48,130 nt of DNA from Bacteroidales bacterium. Its GTDB lineage: Bacteria > Bacteroidota > Bacteroidia > Bacteroidales > GCA-2748055. The stretch covers positions 1-48,130 of the forward strand of contig JAUUZQ010000020.1 in assembly GCA_030589895.1 (NCBI GenBank). The letters are read 5' to 3'. Below the pieces are notes generated by a model. That model was given only the letters and a program-made list of their open reading frames with translations, made no database searches and had not been told where the DNA came from. The translations under genes were made by a program, and so were the position numbers. Shown one piece after another: positions 19,414 through 27,361 of the stretch. How positions within the stretch are numbered: the stretch's first letter is position 1; every line of letters begins with the position of its first letter.

Positions 19414-20460
19414 TTAAAAATATTTATAAGTTTTATCAACCAATCCCTCTTCTTTGAGTGCTTTCCAGAAATCCGGCGAAATTTCCTTCAATAAAATTTC
19501 AACATTCAGATTCATTTTATGTGGTTTACTGGTGTTCAGTGCCAGGCCGGCAATTGCAGGATGAGATATCCCAAAATGGATACAGGCATCTCCGGGAACT
19601 ACATCATGCCTTTCACACACAGCATTGAATGCATCGCGCCATCCATGAATTGCCTTTCCTTTCTTAGACGCAGGGTCAACATCCTGGTAATCGAATTTAT
19701 CCCCACCAGTCAGAAAACCACCATGGAAGACAGCAGAATTAATTATTCCAACACCGTCTTTGTGAAGCTGATCCATAAATTCCAGCAGTTCTGCCGGGTG
19801 ACTATAGATTGTGAAACTATTGGCAAACATTACCCAATCGAACTTCACTTCTTCATAAAGCTCCCTGATTATTTTCCAGTCTTTCGATCCAACTCCAACA
19901 GCGTTCACTTCTCCTCGTTTTTTCAGGTCGAACAATGCACTGTAAGATTCAAGGATTTCCTCAAATCTTCTTTTCCGATCATCTTCATCTGAAGCTGCAA
20001 AAAGATACTCATCCGGGTCATGAACAGATACAACCTGGGCTGTGTATTCACCAAGTAATTCATTGCCCTGCTCATGACATTTAAGGATCTCATCATAACC
20101 AAAAGTCTGAATGGCATCATTCTTAAGATCGACCCACGCCCCGGGTTCAAACGTGGGTTCATCAGCTTCCAGGGGAACCCGGTACCATCCCAACTTGTTA
20201 CTTATCAGGACATCTTCAGGATTAATGTTCAATTCCTTCAATCCCTTTCCAATCATTTCCAATGCCAGGCCTGCACCATATTTTCCCGCCGAATCAATGA
20301 CTACAGGTTTCTCTGTACATTCAAACCACTTCTTCATCAGGGCCATTTTGTCCTCAAATGGAAGCGCTGTATATAAATTACCAAGGTAGCTGGTCCCATA
20401 TACAACCTGAGGAACCATTAATCCTGTTTTACCCAAAGGTACATTTGATTTTAATTTCAT
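19414..20460 (-). CDS. Aldo/keto reductase, probable L-fucose dehydrogenase
   Basis: A 348-residue aldo/keto reductase with the full catalytic tetrad: Asp56 (VIDSAG), Tyr61 (KYG), Lys89 (SNKLG) and His147 (SVHDPD). The group includes D-threo-aldose 1-dehydrogenase, which oxidises L-fucose to L-fucono-1,5-lactone. The neighbours, an L-fuconolactonase and the fucose permease, make this reaction very likely here. The ATG at 20460 gives the normal length. Whether NAD or NADP is used cannot be told. Confidence 0.88.
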   Translation of the reverse strand: MKLKSNVPLGKTGLMVPQVVYGTSYLGNLYTALPFEDKMALMKKWFECTEKPVVIDSAGKYGAGLALEMIGKGLKELNINPEDVLISNKLGWYRVPLEADEPTFEPGAWVDLKNDAIQTFGYDEILKCHEQGNELLGEYTAQVVSVHDPDEYLFAASDEDDRKRRFEEILESYSALFDLKKRGEVNAVGVGSKDWKIIRELYEEVKFDWVMFANSFTIYSHPAELLEFMDQLHKDGVGIINSAVFHGGFLTGGDKFDYQDVDPASKKGKAIHGWRDAFNAVCERHDVVPGDACIHFGISHPAIAGLALNTSKPHKMNLNVEILLKEISPDFWKALKEEGLVDKTYKYF

Positions 20461-20517
20461 TGTTTAACTATCTATTTATACTTTTCCCGGCTAACTGAAA
20501 GAAGCCAATTTATTATA

Positions 20518-21846
20518 TTATCCTTTTAAATGAATCTTTACGGAACGATAGGAGTAAATACCAACTACAGCAAGGCAAATTAATGGTAGCATAAAGGAAA
20601 TATTCACTTCAGGGATATAGCCAAGAAACAGCTTGTCTGCAAATCCATTTCCACCAATATCAAGTATTCTGCCTTGAAGAGGAGGCATCAGTGCTCCACC
20701 AACAATGGCCATTACGAGACCAGCAGAACCTAGTTTCGCTTCATCACCCATATCCCGCAATGCAATCCCGTAAATGGTTGGAAACATAAGAGACATGGAA
20801 ACAGATGTACCTACCAGACATAGCAATCCGACATAGCCACCAATGAAGATTGTTCCACTAAGACAGGCCATGCCAACAATTGCGAAGAATAACATCAAGC
20901 GCGCAGGCTGGACATATTTCATTATTGTAGTACTAACAGCCCGGCCAATAAAGAATGATATCATCGCCGCCATATTGAACCATGTAGCAGTTAATTGCTG
21001 ATCAATCGGTCTGGCTTCATTCAGGTTGTCAACATACTGGTAAATGAATGTCCAGCTCATGATCTGTGCACCTACGTAAAACATTTGAGCAATCACTCCT
21101 TCATAATAACGTTTATTGGCGAAGAGCTTTTTAAATGATTCCTTAATCGATATGTTATCATGATGCTCCTTCTGTGGTATCTTCGCAAGGGCGATCAACA
21201 CAAACATTACAATAACAAATATTCCCAATCCAATATACGGGGTACTGATAATTCCCAAATCGTGAGTCCTGATAGCGGCTTTTTCTGCTTCCGGAAGCAA
21301 TGCATATGCGTCAGCACTGAACTCATTCGAGTTTATTAAAGTAATAATATACATTTGGGCGATAAGCATTCCTGACAAAGATCCGAGAGGATTAAAAGTC
21401 TGAGCAAGATTCAATCTTCTTGTTGCTGTTGATGGATCCCCAAGTGAAAGAATGAATGGATTCGAAGTAGTCTCCAAAAAAGCCAATCCAAAAGTCAGGA
21501 TATATAAAGACGCCAGAAAGAAGGAAAACATCTCAAATTTTGCAGCAGGAAAGAAAAGCAGTGCACCAATTGCATAAAGTGCCAGTCCCAGTAATATACC
21601 TGATTTATAAGAATACCTTCTGATAAATAATGCAGCCGGAATAGCCATGGTTCCATATCCTCCATAAAAGGCCAGTTGCACAAATGCCGCCTGGGTATTT
21701 GATAATTCCGGCATAATTTTCTTAAATGCTGAAACTAATGGGTTAGTCATGTCATTCGCTATACCCCACAAAAAAAACAGACTGGTTATCAATATGAAAG
21801 GTACTATATATTTCGGATCCAGTACTTTCGCTTTTAGCTTTTCCAT
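20518..21846 (-). CDS. fucP: L-fucose:proton symporter (MFS, FucP family)
   Basis: A 442-residue inner-membrane transporter with 12 expected helices that brings L-fucose into the cytoplasm. Family marks: SLFFLWGIANDMTNP, QLAFYGGYG, SYKSGILLGLALYAIGALLFFPAA, FLETTSNPFI (Glu125, matching the substrate-site Glu135 of E. coli FucP), LNLAQTFNPLGS and MFYVGAQ. The first-helix Asp46 of the E. coli protein aligns with Asn35 here, while an Asp stands three residues earlier (Asp32). It lies between the lactonase and fucose dehydrogenase genes, so uptake and oxidation are co-expressed. Confidence 0.94.
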   Translation of the reverse strand: MEKLKAKVLDPKYIVPFILITSLFFLWGIANDMTNPLVSAFKKIMPELSNTQAAFVQLAFYGGYGTMAIPAALFIRRYSYKSGILLGLALYAIGALLFFPAAKFEMFSFFLASLYILTFGLAFLETTSNPFILSLGDPSTATRRLNLAQTFNPLGSLSGMLIAQMYIITLINSNEFSADAYALLPEAEKAAIRTHDLGIISTPYIGLGIFVIVMFVLIALAKIPQKEHHDNISIKESFKKLFANKRYYEGVIAQMFYVGAQIMSWTFIYQYVDNLNEARPIDQQLTATWFNMAAMISFFIGRAVSTTIMKYVQPARLMLFFAIVGMACLSGTIFIGGYVGLLCLVGTSVSMSLMFPTIYGIALRDMGDEAKLGSAGLVMAIVGGALMPPLQGRILDIGGNGFADKLFLGYIPEVNISFMLPLICLAVVGIYSYRSVKIHLKG

Positions 21847-21869
21847 AGTTATCGTAGTTAATTAGATTT

Positions 21870-22703
21870 TTATAATTTCAATTCGTAAAATTCAATTGCA
21901 TTTAGTTTGAAAATTTTCTCAAGACCAGCATCATCCACTGTGTCAAAAAATTTTTTTGAAATACTCATAACATCCTTATACTCACCAGCCAATCGACAAA
22001 CAGGCCAGTCAGAACCAATCATGATCCTGTCGACACCGAATGATTCAAAAATGACTTCCAGATAAGGAGAAAAATCCTCTTCTTTCCAGTTTACGAAATC
22101 TGCTTCTGTCACCAAACCACTAACCTTACACCATACATTTGGCTGGGCAGCAAGTGATGAAATATCATCTCTCCATGGATCCATAATCCCGGATTTTATC
22201 TTAGGTTTTGAGATATGATCAAGGACAAATTTCTGATCAGGGAATCGATTTACCAATTCTAATGCATTTTCAAGATGCTTAGGAAACAGTAGGAGATCAT
22301 AGCTAAGATTATAATTATTCAGTTGTTCTATTCCCCTCATAAAATTCGGCCTTAACATGAAATTATCATCAGGTTCATCATGAATCACATGTCTTACGCC
22401 CACAAATTTAGGATGAGAAGCAAATTCTGACAGCTCATCATTCAGACTATCTGACTGCAAATCCACCCATCCAACCACTCCCTTGATGAAATCATTACTT
22501 TCAGCCTGCTCCAGCAACCATCGTGTCTCTTCAAGACTTTGTCTGGCCTGCACTACAACAGTTCCGATAACTCCTTCCTTCTCCATCTCACCAGCCAGGT
22601 CACCTGGTAGGTAGTCTCTTTTCAGAACCTCCATGGAATCGTCCATCCATGGATAGTCCTTGGGTTTATAGTTCCAAAGATGGTGATGTGCATCTATGAT
22701 CAT
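21870..22703 (-). CDS. Amidohydrolase-family L-fuconolactonase
   Basis: A 277-residue amidohydrolase_2 protein. The metal motif is at the N-terminus (MIIDAHHHLWNY, His6-His8), and the C-terminal catalytic Asp lies in IGSDWPVCRLA; VGVRHVIHDEPD and FVLDHISKP lie between. This is the pattern of the cog3618 lactonases that open L-fucono-1,5-lactone to L-fuconate. The neighbours FucP and fucose dehydrogenase give strong context support. It is cytoplasmic, with no signal peptide. A related sugar lactone such as L-rhamnonolactone is the main alternative. Confidence 0.9.
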   Translation of the reverse strand: MIIDAHHHLWNYKPKDYPWMDDSMEVLKRDYLPGDLAGEMEKEGVIGTVVVQARQSLEETRWLLEQAESNDFIKGVVGWVDLQSDSLNDELSEFASHPKFVGVRHVIHDEPDDNFMLRPNFMRGIEQLNNYNLSYDLLLFPKHLENALELVNRFPDQKFVLDHISKPKIKSGIMDPWRDDISSLAAQPNVWCKVSGLVTEADFVNWKEEDFSPYLEVIFESFGVDRIMIGSDWPVCRLAGEYKDVMSISKKFFDTVDDAGLEKIFKLNAIEFYELKL

Positions 22704-22738
22704 ACTTGCTTTCCTAATTTATAAATTCGCTCAAGCAA

Positions 22739-24544
22739 TTACAATTTCTCAATATAGATATAATAAGCTGGATACATCCTGCCTTCCTCATCCAGCAATC
22801 TCGCTTCCATATCAAATTTCCCGGCAGACAGATTTGCAGTAAAAACAACTTCCTCAACTCCCTTAGCAATATTCTTATTCTGTTTCAGATCCGCTATATA
22901 TAAAAATGCCTTAGTGAAACCATCGAATGTACTGGCGGGCATGCTTCTCTCCACTTCATAACATTCTTCTGCTGCAGGGAAAAGGGCATCGATTGCCAGG
23001 CCGCTTTCCCTTGGGAAGCGCCTTAAACTGATCGAGTATTTTCCTTTCTCTGCGATCTCAATTTTCCACCTTCCGGCAGCCTGTGCAGCCTGTGCAGCCC
23101 CATACTGATGCCATGACTGCCCTGCATTCCCTGTCAGCATATCATGTGCACTGACCCGAACAGGATTCTCATAGGGTGTGCCTGCCTTGATATACGCATA
23201 ACGCTCATTGGGCCCTTCAGACATGATTGAAGTCCACCAAAGTTCATATCCCTCCGCGAGGCGCTCAACCACATCCGGATGCTCACTATAAATATCATTC
23301 GTCTGACCCAGGTCCTCTGTAACATTATACAACTCATTCCCATTTACCAGTCTCCAGTCTTTATCCATAACAGTGTAATGCCTCCCCTTTACCAGATTTT
23401 GCAATCGTTGGGTGTCCATATACAAAATCCTGTTTGGCCACTTGTCATCATCACCATCGAGCAATGATTTAAAACTCATTCCATCCAATGGTTTGTTCTC
23501 AGTAAATTCAAGACCCAGCAGATCCACCATCGTAGGCAAAAGATCATAATGAGCAACCAACTTGTCTATCTCTCTTCCACCTGTCAATTCTCCATCCGGC
23601 CACCTGATCATGAACGGAACACGGTGCCCTCCCTCGTATTCACTGCCTTTCTTTCCTCGTAAACCACCGTCATACACCTTGTTTCCCCCAGCTGTTCCAT
23701 TGTCTGTCATGAAAATAAGAATGGTATTGTCAGTGATCTCCAGTGCATCCATCTTTTCCCTTAGACGTCTGAAGTTGTCATCAATATTGGTGATCATCCC
23801 ATAAAATCGTTTATACTTGTCAGGCACCTCATCCACGCCAGCATAAAGATCAACATATTCTTTGGATATATTCAAAGGTCCATGGGGTGCATTGGTGGAG
23901 ATATAGCAGAAGAAAGGTCCATCCTTATTCTCCTCTATAAACCTCATGGCCTCTTCAAAAAACACATCCGTGCAATAGCCTTCATACTGCTCTGGCACAC
24001 TATTATGCCAGTAGTGGTCATCAAAATAATCATTCCCCCAATAGTCCGGTCCCTGGGTGATTCCTCCTCCTCCATGACGTACCACTTCCTGAAAGCCCCT
24101 GTCCTCGGGCCGGAATGGATAATTATCTCCCAGGTGCCATTTACCGAACATCCCTGTTGAATAGCCATTTGCTGCCAACACCTGCGGCAATATCACTTCA
24201 TCTTCAAATAATAGGGAACGGCCTGAGATCGTATGAAATACATTCAAGCGATTGGTATGCCTTCCGGTCATAAGCGCCCCCCGGGTTGGTGCACAGGTAG
24301 TCGATACATGGAAATTGCTGAAATTTACCGCTTCACCAGAGAACTCATCAATTGTGGGAGTTTTGATGTATGGATTACCATGACAGCCAAGATCGCCATA
24401 GCCCTGGTCATCGGTGATCACCAGGATAATATTCGCTTGTTCGTATTCTTCAGGCTGACAGCTGGATAACAAGGTAATGATCAGGAAAACACTAATGTTT
24501 AAAATAAGATGATCTCCTAATATAGATCTCCAATAAGTTTTCAT
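22739..24544 (-). CDS. Family S1 arylsulfatase-type sulfatase with C-terminal beta domain (lipoprotein)
   Basis: A 601-residue sulfatase with a lipoprotein signal ending LLSSC (Cys29). Metal residues lie in VITDDQGYGDLG; the formylglycine site is CAPTR (Cys84). GKWHLG, STNAPHGP and FMTDNGTAGG follow, the last with the usual Asp-Asn pair. After the sulfatase domain there is an extra region of about 130 residues (from about 470) that looks like a beta-sandwich. The sulfatase at 37697-39469 has the same plan and a related tail (MYPAYYIYIEKL against EIPSYFVDIEII), so they are paralogs. It lies between the GH29 block and the fucose catabolic genes. Confidence 0.93.
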   Translation of the reverse strand: MKTYWRSILGDHLILNISVFLIITLLSSCQPEEYEQANIILVITDDQGYGDLGCHGNPYIKTPTIDEFSGEAVNFSNFHVSTTCAPTRGALMTGRHTNRLNVFHTISGRSLLFEDEVILPQVLAANGYSTGMFGKWHLGDNYPFRPEDRGFQEVVRHGGGGITQGPDYWGNDYFDDHYWHNSVPEQYEGYCTDVFFEEAMRFIEENKDGPFFCYISTNAPHGPLNISKEYVDLYAGVDEVPDKYKRFYGMITNIDDNFRRLREKMDALEITDNTILIFMTDNGTAGGNKVYDGGLRGKKGSEYEGGHRVPFMIRWPDGELTGGREIDKLVAHYDLLPTMVDLLGLEFTENKPLDGMSFKSLLDGDDDKWPNRILYMDTQRLQNLVKGRHYTVMDKDWRLVNGNELYNVTEDLGQTNDIYSEHPDVVERLAEGYELWWTSIMSEGPNERYAYIKAGTPYENPVRVSAHDMLTGNAGQSWHQYGAAQAAQAAGRWKIEIAEKGKYSISLRRFPRESGLAIDALFPAAEECYEVERSMPASTFDGFTKAFLYIADLKQNKNIAKGVEEVVFTANLSAGKFDMEARLLDEEGRMYPAYYIYIEKL

Positions 24545-24589
24545 AAAAGATTTTTTTATTACAACCTTAAATATATAAAGTTTCGGGCA

Positions 24590-25735
24590 TTAATTATCTC
24601 CCAGAGCCAATCTCCTTCCAACTTCCTTTAATGTTTTCACATCATCCGGGTGAACCGAACCATTTGGCAAAGGACCAATATTTAAAAGCAAATTTGCATT
24701 TATATCACTGGCAGCTGTAAGCATCTCCATCACTTCACCGGCAGTCTTATGGCCTTCTGAATCATTCCTGTCATAGCCCCAGGAGTGTGGCTGCATAGTA
24801 TTACAAATTTCAAGAGGAATTTCGGATGTTCCCTTAAAATGTCGCTCAGGCGCTTTAAAATCTTCTGTCCCAAGCAATCCTTGTTTGTATGAAACCAGTG
24901 CATAAGGTGAGAGCGAATGGATGTGGTCGTACAAATCCTGCACTTTAAAATTGTGTACCTGATCCATATTTGAGATAGGTGTGCCAATTCCATCCAGCCA
25001 GATCCCTGCGATGGGTCCATAATTAGTCAGGAGTTCAGTAATCTGATTCTTCATAAAGTCAACATAAATACTCAGATCATGTTCATCTCCATATTTATAG
25101 GATTCTTCAGGCGGATCATATTTTGGTCTGGCTGCACCTTTCCATATATCATTATTTGGAGCATGTGGGTGTCGCCAGTCGCGACCATGTGAATAATACA
25201 AATAAAATGCAAGGCCTTTCTTCTCACACTGCTCCGATAATTCTGCAACAAGGTCTCGTTTTGCAGGAGAGTTTGTACTCTTGAACTCCGTGTACTTCGA
25301 GTCAAACAGGCAGAAACTATCGTGATGCCTGGTTGTCAGGTTGATATATTTCATTCCGGCTTCCATTGCCATATCGGTAATGAAGTCAGCATCGAAGTTC
25401 TCTGCAGTAAACCTTTCAGCCAATTTTTCATATTCCTTCACCCTGATCATCCCTCTCAACTGGACCCATTCAGCAGGTCGTGAATGTTCACCCTTCCAGA
25501 ATCCTTCCAGTAAACTGTAGAGTCCATAATGAATAAAAAGCCCGAACTTTGCTTCAGAAAAGAACTGTATTCCAGCCTTGCGTGGATCAGCAGCATAGAT
25601 CTTTTTATAATTCTTGAGGAAGGATGGCACCCTGGGACCTGTATTACTCCATCCTGTTCTTGCTAATAATGAAGGCGATAGCAATGTACCACCTGCAGCA
25701 GCCAAACTCATTTTCATCAGATCTCTTCTTTTCAT
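24590..25735 (-). CDS. GH29 alpha-L-fucosidase with Tat-like signal
   Basis: A 381-residue fucosidase, the shortest of the six GH29 enzymes here because it lacks the C-terminal beta-sandwich. It starts MKRRDLMKMSLAAAGGTLLS, a twin-arginine-type signal with no lipobox Cys, unlike the lipoprotein signals of its neighbours. The barrel shows KFGLFIHYGLYS, RHHDSFCLFDS (136-146), PAKRD and the nucleophile Asp248 in GIWLDG. NANLLLNIGPLPNGSV closes the barrel. It is probably soluble in the periplasm and may act on imported oligosaccharides. It is part of the run of four GH29 genes at the start of the minus-strand cluster. Confidence 0.93.
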   Translation of the reverse strand: MKRRDLMKMSLAAAGGTLLSPSLLARTGWSNTGPRVPSFLKNYKKIYAADPRKAGIQFFSEAKFGLFIHYGLYSLLEGFWKGEHSRPAEWVQLRGMIRVKEYEKLAERFTAENFDADFITDMAMEAGMKYINLTTRHHDSFCLFDSKYTEFKSTNSPAKRDLVAELSEQCEKKGLAFYLYYSHGRDWRHPHAPNNDIWKGAARPKYDPPEESYKYGDEHDLSIYVDFMKNQITELLTNYGPIAGIWLDGIGTPISNMDQVHNFKVQDLYDHIHSLSPYALVSYKQGLLGTEDFKAPERHFKGTSEIPLEICNTMQPHSWGYDRNDSEGHKTAGEVMEMLTAASDINANLLLNIGPLPNGSVHPDDVKTLKEVGRRLALGDN

Positions 25736-25775
25736 AACTAAAATGTTTGTGTTATTTCACTTCTTTTTCTGTCCA

Positions 25776-27326
25776 TCAATTAAGTTCGACCTTATAAACT
25801 GAGGCAAGATCAAAAGAAACGGATTCAGGCTTCAGGATAAGTCCTTTTTCGCTTTTCTCCCATTCAATCTTACCTCCATCCAAAGTTGTAACCTTATGAA
25901 TCTTGTCCTGATCAGCTGCTGAAAATGCTTCAAGCAAAACCAAGTCTTCAGGTAACTGGAATGCAATCACATAAACACATCCCGGCTTAGTTGTATAGCG
26001 ATATTCCTCTTCATGAATCCGCATGCTGTGCTTCATATAATGAACATCCTTTTCTTCGATAAGCTCACCTTTGTATTCACCAGATGTATACCATGGTTCA
26101 GTGCCGTAGATAGCTTCTCCATTCTTCTTCAACCATCTTCCAAGTTCAAGCAGGCGGGTCTGCATTCCTTCAGGAATGGTTCCATCAGCCCGTGGACCAA
26201 TATTTAATAACAGGTTGCCATTTTTACTAACCACATCTGCCAGCAAACGAACAAGTTCTGCCGGGGTTTTGTAGAGGTCGTTAACTTCTTCATTGTGCAT
26301 ATAGGCATAGGATACACCCATGGTGGCAGGATTTTGGTACCGTGGACCGATCGTATCAAACTGCAGATTGTCTTTCTCCCTGCAACCAACATTATCAGGA
26401 AAGTTTGGAAATTTTCCTTTGTTGTTGAAATAGACCTCTTTGCCCCACTTTTGTGCATTGTTAAGATAATCAGCGATCATACCTTTGAAGGCATTATGAA
26501 ATTTTACGACCTGTGGATCTCCTTCAGCCCTGTAAAAAATAGGAACGTCATCAGTCCACATAAAATCAGGCTGATACTTTTCCTCTGCTTCCTTCCACCT
26601 GGCTACATAATCGGCAATGAATTCATCACTATAATCAAATGGACCATATAGTTCTGCTGCCTCAGGCACTCGCCTTATTTCCTCTGCAACCTGTTCAAAG
26701 GGCTCATCATGGACTTTAAAATCTGCAGTAAACCTGCTTGGGTGTCTTTCCCTGTGATAGGATATTCCAAATTTCATTCCCTCATTGCGAACTGCCTCGG
26801 CCAAATCGCCAATCAGATCACGTTTGGGACCCATCTTTGTGGCACACCAATCGGTTAGATCCGAATCCCAGTTGACAAAGCCATCATGGTGCTCACCGGT
26901 AGGGATCACGTAGGTCGCACCGGCATCTTTAAACAACTTCGCCCATGCTACAGGATCCCAGTTCTCAGCTGTATACAGGTCTATCCAATCTTTATACCCG
27001 AAATCTGGCGGTGCGGCACCAAATTTCTCCATGAAGAAATCATAATACGCTTCAGGTTTTTTATACATATCATTGGTGATCGCCTCTGCATATCCCTTAT
27101 TCTGATCCTTGTACCCTGCAACGCTGTAGGGACCCCAATGAATGAAAATTCCAAATTTTCCATCATCCCACCAATCAGCAGGCTCAGCTAAGGCCAGTGA
27201 TTCCCACGTAGGCTCAAAGGGCACAGGGCTGTTATCCACCTGCTCAGGTTTTTTTGTTGTGCAAGAGGATAATATAATCATGACGAGCAGTATTCTGATT
27301 ACATTATATTGAAAAAAATTCTTCAT
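25776..27326 (-). CDS. GH29 alpha-L-fucosidase (lipoprotein)
   Basis: A 516-residue fucosidase with a lipoprotein signal ending ILSSC (Cys22). Barrel marks: KFGIFIHWGPYSVAGY, GEHHDGFVNWDS (144-155), MGPKRD and the nucleophile Asp259 in FMWTDD. KNGNLLLNIGPRADGTIPE is followed by NGEAIYGTEPWY and a C-terminal beta-sandwich. The residue before the nucleophile is Thr, where the neighbours have Phe, and the loop after it differs, so linkage or sulfation preference probably differs too. It is flanked by two other GH29 genes with gaps of 40 and 35 bases. Confidence 0.94.
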   Translation of the reverse strand: MKNFFQYNVIRILLVMIILSSCTTKKPEQVDNSPVPFEPTWESLALAEPADWWDDGKFGIFIHWGPYSVAGYKDQNKGYAEAITNDMYKKPEAYYDFFMEKFGAAPPDFGYKDWIDLYTAENWDPVAWAKLFKDAGATYVIPTGEHHDGFVNWDSDLTDWCATKMGPKRDLIGDLAEAVRNEGMKFGISYHRERHPSRFTADFKVHDEPFEQVAEEIRRVPEAAELYGPFDYSDEFIADYVARWKEAEEKYQPDFMWTDDVPIFYRAEGDPQVVKFHNAFKGMIADYLNNAQKWGKEVYFNNKGKFPNFPDNVGCREKDNLQFDTIGPRYQNPATMGVSYAYMHNEEVNDLYKTPAELVRLLADVVSKNGNLLLNIGPRADGTIPEGMQTRLLELGRWLKKNGEAIYGTEPWYTSGEYKGELIEEKDVHYMKHSMRIHEEEYRYTTKPGCVYVIAFQLPEDLVLLEAFSAADQDKIHKVTTLDGGKIEWEKSEKGLILKPESVSFDLASVYKVELN

Positions 27327-27361
27327 GAAAATAATTTATATAAGCCTCAAATAAGATATGT

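Noticed and set aside
19519..19992. A 157-codon plus-strand frame inside the aldo/keto reductase gene
   Set aside because: Antisense to a gene with a complete catalytic tetrad; composition and lack of motifs mark it as a shadow.
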